In this document: in pieces, positions 1 through 3,883 of the stretch
Layout of the letters: each line of letters opens with the position of its first letter
How positions within the stretch are numbered: the first letter of the stretch is position 1
Assembly (NCBI GenBank): GCA_027310735.1
Contig: DAIDAH010000185.1
Location: forward strand, 1 to 5,275
Length of the DNA: 5,275 nucleotides
Reading direction: 5' to 3'
From: Methylotenera sp.
GTDB taxonomy: Bacteria > Pseudomonadota > Gammaproteobacteria > Burkholderiales > Methylophilaceae
Program-made: the position numbers and the translations under genes
Notes under the pieces: generated by a model
The model's input: only the letters and a program-made list of their open reading frames with translations
What the model was told of the DNA's origin: nothing
Database searches by the model: none

Positions 1-211
1 GGCGCAATTCTGCGATTAACTCTGGGCCATTGGACGCACCAGCAATACGGTCGATGTCCTCACGCTTTCTGGGGCTAATCAATGATGAGGAAATAACGCG
101 CAAGTGTCTCGGGTTGCTAGTGCCTGAGAATTGTCTGGCGGCTTTAGATGTATAATCCTCGGTGTCGGCAAGGGTCAATTCTGCAAATATTGGGAGTTGG
201 CCTTTTTCCAT
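1..211 (-). CDS. Probable small winged-helix DNA-binding protein, N-terminal 70 residues only
   Basis: The gene starts at ATG 211-209 and runs open to the window edge. Its start shares one base with the TAA stop of the upstream helix-turn-helix gene (TAATG). A good Shine-Dalgarno sequence, AGGGAG, lies 6 nt before the ATG inside the end of that gene, so the two are probably translationally coupled. Residues 1-30 (MEKGQLPIFAEL...) look like an unstructured leader. Residues 36-70 contain RHLRVISSSLI, then RKREDIDRIAGASN and GPELIAELR. This matches my memory of short winged-helix proteins (HTH_39-like) in betaproteobacterial prophages and islands, where the pattern 'RE.(L/I)DR.AG.SN.PE(L/V)(I/V)..LR..G' forms the first helices. 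The wing and C-terminus are outside the window, so the family is an inference. A role in control of the element is plausible from context only. Confidence 0.7.
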   Translation of the reverse strand, partial: MEKGQLPIFAELTLADTEDYTSKAARQFSGTSNPRHLRVISSSLISPRKREDIDRIAGASNGPELIAELR

Positions 212-468
212 TATTTGCTCCCTGCTAACAGGTTGCGAACATCTGCCACGCTCCATGCAAGGCGGCCATTGATACGCACTGGACGGATGGGGCCGTTCTC
301 AAGGCAAGCCCACTGCCTTAATGTTTGATTCTTACGGTTTAAGTGAAATGCGGCTTCGTTGGTATTGAATGCTGTTCGTGTTTCTAAGTCCAGCGGTGTG
401 AAATATGCTTGCTTTGCTGCTAGTGCTGTTTTAACGTCTTGCTGTAACTGATTAACTGTTGTTTCCAT
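211..468 (-). CDS. AlpA/excisionase-like helix-turn-helix protein, 85 aa
   Basis: Small DNA-binding protein, probably the element's excisionase (recombination directionality factor) or transcriptional regulator. Residues 1-31 form a Gln/Ala-rich, probably helical N-terminal extension. Residues 32-83 carry a MerR/AlpA-type fold. A recognition helix-turn-helix reads TNEAAFHLNRKNQTLRQWA (pattern T.EAA..L.....TLR.W), then a wing around PIRPVRINGRLAWSVADVRNLL, matching the usual excisionase ending 'R.GR..(W/I)...DV..LL'. ATG 468-466 is chosen because AAAGGTGG lies 6 nt upstream. The gene is followed with a one-base overlap by the next minus-strand gene. Its 5' flank contains an array of 43-bp-spaced direct repeats (533-641), so autoregulation through those repeats is an attractive but untested idea. 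The fold assignment is fairly firm; whether it acts as excisionase or regulator cannot be settled from sequence. Confidence 0.85.
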   Translation of the reverse strand: METTVNQLQQDVKTALAAKQAYFTPLDLETRTAFNTNEAAFHLNRKNQTLRQWACLENGPIRPVRINGRLAWSVADVRNLLAGSK

Positions 469-480
469 TTTGAACCACCT
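469..480 (-). promoter_or_regulatory. Ribosome binding site of the helix-turn-helix gene
   Basis: Read on the minus strand, AAAGGTGG is followed by TTCAAA and then ATG at 468. The 6-nt spacing supports the assigned start of the 85-residue protein. Confidence 0.7.
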
Positions 481-532
481 TTTCGCATTGCTGCGTGTTG
501 AAGATGATTCATTTTTGGCGTTTCAATTTAAT

Positions 533-641
533 GGCGAAAATAAGACGGAATAACGGCGATATATTGCTTACATCTGGCGAAAATATGGCGGAAACTTACT
601 AAGATTTGCTAGATGTAAGGTGAAAATATGGCGGAAACTTA
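533..641. repeat. Three direct repeats at exactly 43-bp spacing (iteron- or operator-like)
   Basis: Copies begin at 533, 576 and 619. Copies 2 (576-598) and 3 (619-641) are 23 nt long and differ only at position 3 (C or T). Copy 1 (533-550) matches copy 2 at 16 of 18 positions before it diverges. Each copy is itself two half-sites spaced 11 bp: GGCGAAAATAT then GGCGGAAACTT. Copy 1 shows a third GGCG at 555, again 11 bp on. Another GGCG lies at 517. The 43-bp period is about four helical turns, so the copies face the same side of the DNA. The array fills the gap between the 449-residue gene and the helix-turn-helix gene, and copy 3 overlaps the stop codon of the former. Likely roles are a multi-site operator, excisionase binding sites or replication iterons. 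The sequence alone does not decide. Confidence 0.85.
568..618. repeat. 8-bp inverted repeat inside the direct-repeat array
   Basis: TTACATCT at 568-575 is the exact reverse complement of AGATGTAA at 611-618. The two arms abut the starts of direct-repeat copies 2 (576) and 3 (619) respectively, so each 43-bp unit is preceded by one arm. This arrangement could let bound proteins face each other or form a cruciform. It may also be a by-product of the array. Confidence 0.5.
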
Positions 642-654
642 AATATCATCCGCC
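630..654 (-). terminator. Weak candidate stem-loop at the end of the 449-residue gene
   Basis: On the minus strand GGCGGA (654-649) can pair with TCCGCC (635-630) across a 13-nt loop that contains the TAA stop (641-639). The stem is followed by ATATTTTC. This could be a poor intrinsic terminator or an mRNA-stabilising hairpin. The stem is only 6 bp and the U tract is interrupted, and the 3' arm is also part of direct-repeat copy 3, so the pairing may be incidental. Confidence 0.25.
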
Positions 655-1988
655 CCCCCTAACAAGTCAGCCTTATACATTGAGCGAGGGGGTAGGTTGT
701 TTCTTAATACTCTATGACAACGTGCTAAGTCCCAATTTTGATTGCCATTTTTCATAAACCAGATTCCAGCTTTGTATGGGTTAAATTTAGCCCTGCCTTC
801 TTTAGCCATCCTTAATTGGTTTCTAGCGGCTCGCTCTGCCCATCCTTTCCATTTGCCACTAGCAGGAAACATTTTTTCTAATGCGGTTACTGGTACTGGG
901 TCAAATAGCGCGGCCAGCAATTTGTCTTGGTCTAGTTCCACATTAAGGGTGGGCGTGGTGTCAGCTTGAGCTATTGGCGCGGCTTCAATTGGTGCGATTG
1001 CCAGCACAACTTGTGCCATTGTGGCTAATTCACGAGGGATGTCATATTTAACATGGCCGCACCATGATGCAAATTCATCAAGTTTTAACCCGCACTCGTA
1101 CCAATTCTCTATATTGAGAATGCATGGTGTTGGGAAGTATGTTCGGTTAGAAGAGTGCTGTCTGATTACGGCAAGACGGTCGTTAAACGAATCGCCTTCA
1201 TCAAAAGGATGGTCTGCTCCCATCCATGCATTCTCGTCCCTTTTAACCTTTTCTGGCTCGATGTTTAAAGATAGCGCAACAGCTTCCCATAATGTAACTT
1301 TAGTCATCAAACGCCATTTTCCCCATCTAGGCAATCTTTCATTATTGCTAGATTTAGGAATATAACTTCCGCGTATTGGCGAAATTGGTGCGGGGGCTTT
1401 TGACACTTGTACAGGTTTCTGTCCCGTGAAGTTCGCAGCTTCCTCTTTCACACTTATAGCAGGGAAACGAGTAACGTATTTTTTGAAATCTTCAACTGTT
1501 ATAAACGCATTCATTAGAGCTTCCCCAGCATAATTAGGACAGGGAACTTGGGCATGATTGAATGGCGTTATTTCGCCATTTGATATGGCCGTATTGAGTA
1601 AATCTTTATGCTGAGCTTCTGCATCAATTTGCAATATTTTTGTTTCTGTTACCCGATTTCTCCAATAGACCATCAAGCCCCATTCTGGCCTATATTTGGC
1701 ATTCTCAAAGGCTTCCGCATATTGCACCCATTCGGATTCCGTCATGCCTTGACGAAATGGCGGCAAGTGATGCCAGATAGCATGAAGCATAGCCCACTCA
1801 TCATCAGTAAGTTCTTCAGTTCTTGAAGCTGGGATTGCCATATTCTCTGCGGACTGTTTATGTAGATAACTCACAATTTTCTGTGTGGTTTCTGGTAAGT
1901 CAGGATGTATGGCCTTGGACAGTAGGTAAGGGATTTCCCGCACAGTCACTTTTGTAGTTCCAGCAGGTAATGTAATTTCAGCGAACAT
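639..1988 (-). CDS. Uncharacterised mobile-element protein with a duplicated module, 449 aa
   Basis: No function can be assigned. Numbering here is from the upstream ATG at 1994. The in-frame ATG at 1988 is preferred because GAAGGA (2000-1995) lies 6 nt before it but directly abuts the ATG at 1994. Three parts are visible. Residues 14-180 begin with KVTVREIPYLLSKAIHP and end with ITVEDFKKYVTRFP. A Pro/Ser-rich linker (about 193-220) follows. Residues 222-325 begin with WGKWRLMTKVTLWEAVALSL and end with LKLDEFASWCGHVKYDIP, which looks like a second copy of the first module. A conserved-looking C-terminal domain (357-447) contains KGWAERAARNQL, FNPYKAGIWFM, NWDLARCHRVL and NNLPPRS. I recall similar unnamed proteins near integrases in betaproteobacterial elements. 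There is no signal peptide or membrane segment, and no nuclease, helicase or protease motif that I can see. The protein is probably cytoplasmic. It lies between int and the helix-turn-helix gene, on the same strand. Confidence 0.85.
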   Translation of the reverse strand: MFAEITLPAGTTKVTVREIPYLLSKAIHPDLPETTQKIVSYLHKQSAENMAIPASRTEELTDDEWAMLHAIWHHLPPFRQGMTESEWVQYAEAFENAKYRPEWGLMVYWRNRVTETKILQIDAEAQHKDLLNTAISNGEITPFNHAQVPCPNYAGEALMNAFITVEDFKKYVTRFPAISVKEEAANFTGQKPVQVSKAPAPISPIRGSYIPKSSNNERLPRWGKWRLMTKVTLWEAVALSLNIEPEKVKRDENAWMGADHPFDEGDSFNDRLAVIRQHSSNRTYFPTPCILNIENWYECGLKLDEFASWCGHVKYDIPRELATMAQVVLAIAPIEAAPIAQADTTPTLNVELDQDKLLAALFDPVPVTALEKMFPASGKWKGWAERAARNQLRMAKEGRAKFNPYKAGIWFMKNGNQNWDLARCHRVLRNNLPPRSMYKADLLGGADDI

Positions 1989-1994
1989 ACGCAT

Positions 1995-2000
1995 TCCTTC
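1995..2000 (-). promoter_or_regulatory. Shine-Dalgarno that decides the start of the 449-residue gene
   Basis: GAAGGA on the minus strand abuts the ATG at 1994, with no spacer at all, but sits 6 nt from the next in-frame ATG at 1988. Standard spacing favours the second ATG, giving a protein starting MFAEITLPAG rather than MRMFAEI. Confidence 0.7.
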
Positions 2001-2033
2001 AACATGCCTTCATTTAATAAGTGCCACCACCAA

Positions 2034-2052
2034 TGCAAGTGAAGGGCTTGCA
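2034..2052. repeat. 6-bp hairpin in the int / 449-residue-gene spacer
   Basis: TGCAAG (2034-2039) and CTTGCA (2047-2052) are exact reverse complements across a 7-nt loop. No T tract follows on the minus strand, so it is not a convincing terminator for int. The rest of the 135-nt spacer (1995-2129) is AT-rich near the int stop, and I see no strong promoter in it. The 449-residue gene may therefore be read through from int. Confidence 0.4.
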
Positions 2053-2129
2053 GGTTCGCACCAGTTAATTAGGCTAGTGCTAGGTGATGGGCTTTACTTG
2101 TTAAATCAAATAATTAAATATAACTCTCA

Positions 2130-3494
2130 CTATGCAGTTTTAACCACATGCAATCCAGCTTTTACAGGCTCAAACTTAATCTCGGCCTGCTCTAATATCC
2201 AAGCTTCAATTTTAACGTGCCACATACGCAACAAGTCCAGCGGGCGGCGGCGATAATGTTTTTCTGCGATAGCGCTTGGCTTATGTCCCATCACTTGTGC
2301 AACAACTCCCGCAGGTGTTTCTGTCCATTCTGCTAGTGAGCCAAACGAACGGCGCAAACCATGTAAGGTTAAGTCTGGGAGTCCAGCGTTAAGTAAAGCG
2401 CGTTTATGTGCGGGTGTTGGCTCTGCAATTTGTCCATTTGCGGATGTGGGGCTTGAAAACACCCATTCATTACGCCTTGGCAGGGCTGCCAGTAAATATG
2501 CTACATAGGGTGTTAATGGTATGGTGCGCTCACCTTCAACCTTATCGCGTATGGTCATGCTTAACCATTGAAAGTCCACATCAGCCCATTGCAAAGCAGA
2601 AAGCTCACGGCGGCGCGCACCAGTAAGCAATAATGATTGTAAGTAGGCAGATAATACGGGGTTGCTTACTTCGCGTATTGCTTTGAACCATGGCGCAAGC
2701 TGTTCGCGCTGCAAACAATCGCCTTCTTTGGTGTTCTTGCTTGGCATTTCATCGCGCACCTGTTGCGCTTTACACGCACCACTAGGGACTAAGCCTGCAT
2801 ATTCGGATTGAGAATCGCACCAGTTAATAAAAACAGATAACAGTCGAAAGGCTAGGGCGGCGCGGGTCGGTCTGGTTTCGGCTTCTTTTGCTAACCATTC
2901 AGCAATGCATATGCCTGTTAATTCACTTAGTTTTACATCCAGCAATGACGCTAGTGGGGCATCCTCTGTTAAGCCTTTACCGCGTATTTTCTTTTCACCA
3001 CCAACACGGGCAATGTTTTCGTGGTCGCGTATGCTCCATTCACTCCAGCGTTTACGGCGGGCTTCAATATACAGTGGCCACACCATGCCAAGTGTTAGGG
3101 TTTCGTGCTTATCTTGAATTAGCTTGGCAGCCGCTTCGTTTTTCATGGCTTGCGCCTTGGCTTCATCGCTTGCGATTTGGTCGGCTTTTACTTGGCGCGG
3201 GTCAATACCTTTATCAGTCATGGCCTTTAGATTTGTAGCTTCAACTTGCGCGGCTTTGATTGAATAGGTGCGAATGTCACCAATGGTAATGCGTAGTGTT
3301 TTATTGTTTAGCGAGGTTTCAAATATATAAGACTTTGCGCCAGTGGAGGTCACACGCAAGCCTAGCCCTGTCGTTTTAGCGTCCCAATAAATGGTCTGTG
3401 ACTTGCCAGCTTTGCACTGGTAGGTTGCTATTACATCGGCTGTAAAGTTCTTTTTAACGTCCTTTACTTTGCTTGTATGGCTAACAGTGGTCAT
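2130..3494 (-). CDS. int: Tyrosine recombinase (integrase), P4/CP4 type, 454 aa
   Basis: Site-specific integrase that inserts and, with a partner, excises the element at the tRNA-His attachment site. Residues about 17-105 form the DUF4102-type arm-DNA-binding domain (YWDAKTTGLGLRVTSTGAKSYIF, then LRITIGDIRTYSIKAA, with ending GIDPR). Residues 133-235 are the helical core-binding domain. Residues 260-430 are the catalytic domain, with the full active-site set: Arg294 in LLTGARRREL, Lys318 in DKVEGERTIPL, His378 and Arg381 in LHGLRRS, His404 in MGHKPS and nucleophile Tyr414 in EKHYRRRPL. Length is in the usual 400-460 range and no frame break is seen, so it is probably active. ATG 3494 is the only good start: an in-frame stop lies within the promoter -10 box and the next Met is residue 92. 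Its Shine-Dalgarno is weak (GGAA, 10 nt upstream). The gene reads away from the attachment site 160 bp upstream. Confidence 0.95.
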   Translation of the reverse strand: MTTVSHTSKVKDVKKNFTADVIATYQCKAGKSQTIYWDAKTTGLGLRVTSTGAKSYIFETSLNNKTLRITIGDIRTYSIKAAQVEATNLKAMTDKGIDPRQVKADQIASDEAKAQAMKNEAAAKLIQDKHETLTLGMVWPLYIEARRKRWSEWSIRDHENIARVGGEKKIRGKGLTEDAPLASLLDVKLSELTGICIAEWLAKEAETRPTRAALAFRLLSVFINWCDSQSEYAGLVPSGACKAQQVRDEMPSKNTKEGDCLQREQLAPWFKAIREVSNPVLSAYLQSLLLTGARRRELSALQWADVDFQWLSMTIRDKVEGERTIPLTPYVAYLLAALPRRNEWVFSSPTSANGQIAEPTPAHKRALLNAGLPDLTLHGLRRSFGSLAEWTETPAGVVAQVMGHKPSAIAEKHYRRRPLDLLRMWHVKIEAWILEQAEIKFEPVKAGLHVVKTA

Positions 3495-3495
3495 C

Positions 3496-3539
3496 TTGCT
3501 ATAATTCCATGTAGGGGCTGTGTAGGGGAATTATAGCAA
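3496..3539. repeat. Perfect 13-bp inverted repeat in the int promoter, loop with TGTAGGGG direct repeats
   Basis: TTGCTATAATTCC (3496-3508) and GGAATTATAGCAA (3527-3539) are exact reverse complements separated by 18 bp. Two direct TGTAGGGG copies begin at 3510 and 3521, 11 bp or one helical turn apart, and the second runs into the right arm. Each arm contains an extended -10 sequence (TGCTATAAT), one firing leftward into int and one rightward toward the tRNA fragment. The symmetry suggests an operator or Int arm sites overlapping the promoter. A transcript entering from the right would fold into a hairpin that covers the weak int ribosome binding site, whereas one started at the local promoter would lack the first arm. 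Confidence 0.85.
3497..3505 (+). promoter_or_regulatory. Possible rightward extended -10 element
   Basis: The left arm of the inverted repeat holds TGCTATAAT on the plus strand, the mirror of the int -10. No TTGACA-like -35 is found at normal spacing, so it would depend on the extended -10 alone. If active it would transcribe outward through the attachment site toward the chromosomal regulator. It may simply be a consequence of the palindrome. Confidence 0.25.
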
Positions 3540-3559
3540 CATAAAGATATATCAATCAA
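3530..3559 (-). promoter_or_regulatory. Probable sigma70-type promoter of int, with extended -10
   Basis: On the minus strand TTGATT (3559-3554) is followed after 18 bp by TATAAT (3535-3530), itself preceded by TGC to make an extended -10. The predicted start near 3523 leaves about a 29-nt leader before the int ATG. The -10 lies in one arm of the perfect inverted repeat, so a protein bound to the repeat would compete with RNA polymerase. Confidence 0.65.
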
Positions 3560-3563
3560 CAAG

Positions 3564-3650
3564 AAATTACATGGCGTTTTCTATAAGTCGTTGATTTATG
3601 ATGATTGTTGTGTTTTTAGATATGCCTGTCAACACTAATAAATGTAATTT
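3564..3650. repeat. 9-bp inverted repeat flanking the space between int and the attachment core
   Basis: AAATTACAT (3564-3572) is the exact reverse complement of ATGTAATTT (3642-3650), with 69 bp between. The second arm ends three bases before the tRNA-derived core. A further 7-bp pair, AATCAAC (3554-3560) and GTTGATT (3590-3596), is nested with it. Paired sites like these between int and the core are where Int and accessory factors bind in related elements. The assignment is inference. Confidence 0.5.
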
Positions 3651-3653
3651 GGT

Positions 3654-3703
3654 CAGGATTGTGATTCCTGTTGTCGTGGGTTCGAGCCCCATCAGCCACC
3701 CCA
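3654..3703 (+). pseudogene. tRNA-His(GTG) 3' fragment: attachment site at the element/chromosome junction
   Basis: The fragment begins with the anticodon stem CAGGA (3654-3658) and loop TTGTGAT, whose GTG (3661-3663) is the histidine anticodon. Then come the stem TCCTG (3666-3670), the variable region, and a T arm (GTGGG, TTCGAGC, CCCAT). The 3' acceptor strand CAGCCAC, discriminator C and an encoded CCA end at 3703. The D arm and 5' acceptor are missing: upstream bases do not resemble a tRNA. It cannot make a functional tRNA. Known tRNA-integrating elements leave exactly such a fragment opposite the reconstituted gene, so up to 50 bp here should recur at the other end of the element, about where the anticodon arm starts. 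Confidence 0.9.
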
Positions 3704-3710
3704 TATTTTC

Positions 3711-3730
3711 AAGTCTCACTTAGTTTTTTT
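3711..3730 (+). terminator. Weak candidate terminator of the original tRNA-His gene
   Basis: AAGT-CTC-ACTT is a 4-bp stem with a 3-nt loop, followed by AG and seven Ts (3724-3730). The placement just after the CCA end fits a tRNA terminator, but the stem is very short and the call is tentative. Confidence 0.3.
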
Positions 3731-3751
3731 CTCATTTTATGTTGTTGTGAC

Positions 3752-3767
3752 GTGATTTTATTATCAC
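3752..3767. promoter_or_regulatory. Perfect 5-bp inverted repeat GTGAT-N6-ATCAC
   Basis: GTGAT (3752-3756) and ATCAC (3763-3767) are separated by TTTATT. The site lies about 85 bp upstream of the predicted start of the response-regulator transcript, so it could bind an activator. It resembles a CRP half-site, but GTGA and TCAC are 8 bp apart instead of the 6 expected for CRP. Confidence 0.3.
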
Positions 3768-3810
3768 ATTTAAGCTAGGTCTGTAGACTAAGAGCTATCA
3801 TTTAAAATAA

Positions 3811-3839
3811 TTGATGGGAATGGTCTTTAACGCTATAGT
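3811..3839 (+). promoter_or_regulatory. Probable sigma70-type promoter of the response regulator gene
   Basis: TTGATG (3811-3816), a 17-bp spacer and TATAGT (3834-3839) match the housekeeping consensus at 4 of 6 and 5 of 6 positions. Transcription would start near 3846, about 38 nt before the ATG. I see no sigma54 -24/-12 (GG-N10-GC) promoter in this spacer, so the regulator does not obviously control its own gene by that route. Confidence 0.6.
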
Positions 3840-3843
3840 GATG

Positions 3844-3857
3844 TCAGGTTGTCCTGA
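3844..3857. promoter_or_regulatory. Inverted repeat TCAGG-TTGT-CCTGA at the transcription start
   Basis: The 5-bp arms (3844-3848 and 3853-3857) sit over the predicted +1 region of the promoter at 3811-3839. A repressor bound there would block initiation. Alternatively it forms a small hairpin at the 5' end of the mRNA. The arms are short, so the call is modest. Confidence 0.35.
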
Positions 3858-3883
3858 TCTAAACTTTATGCAAAGGGCTTTTA

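Larger units (their letters stand above)
1..3653. mobile_element. Integrative element (integrase end), inserted in a tRNA-His gene; left end outside window
   Basis: The region holds a complete tyrosine integrase, an uncharacterised protein, an AlpA/excisionase-like protein and the start of another likely DNA-binding protein, all on the minus strand. It is bounded on the right by a 3' fragment of tRNA-His lacking its 5' half. A 3' fragment with foreign DNA on its 5' side is what integration into the 3' end of a tRNA gene leaves at the distal junction, so the element lies to the left and the chromosome to the right. The exact crossover lies somewhere inside the tRNA-derived core (3654-3703), so the right edge given here is approximate. 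No second attachment site, conjugation, capsid or cargo gene is visible, so an ICE, an island and a satellite prophage cannot be told apart. Confidence 0.85.

Noticed and set aside
131..328. 65-codon plus-strand open frame
   Set aside because: It lies antisense to two well-supported overlapping minus-strand genes, has no ribosome binding site and shows no recognisable protein pattern.
533..641. CRISPR array
   Set aside because: The 43-bp period superficially fits, but there are only three units, the repeat core is not palindromic, the first copy has diverged and there are no cas genes. The pattern fits protein-binding direct repeats better.
742..1826. Three plus-strand open frames (742-969, 1021-1365, 1608-1826)
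   Set aside because: All are mirror frames of the 449-residue gene and show no domain pattern. The coding signal is clearly on the minus strand.
1999..2013. Four-codon upstream frame (MKAC) before the 449-residue gene
   Set aside because: It has no ribosome binding site of its own and is too short to support; its stop overlaps the real Shine-Dalgarno by chance.
2408..3238. Plus-strand open frames opposite the integrase
   Set aside because: The integrase reading frame has a complete active site, so these are antisense shadows.
3654..3703. Functional tRNA-His gene
   Set aside because: The D arm and 5' acceptor strand are absent upstream, so only the 3' part exists here.
3598..3723. 41-codon plus-strand frame starting MMIVVFLDMPV
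   Set aside because: It runs straight through the tRNA fragment and has no Shine-Dalgarno. Its coding appearance is accidental.
3752..3767. CRP binding site
   Set aside because: The GTGA and TCAC halves are 8 bp apart, whereas CRP needs 6, so only a generic inverted repeat is reported.
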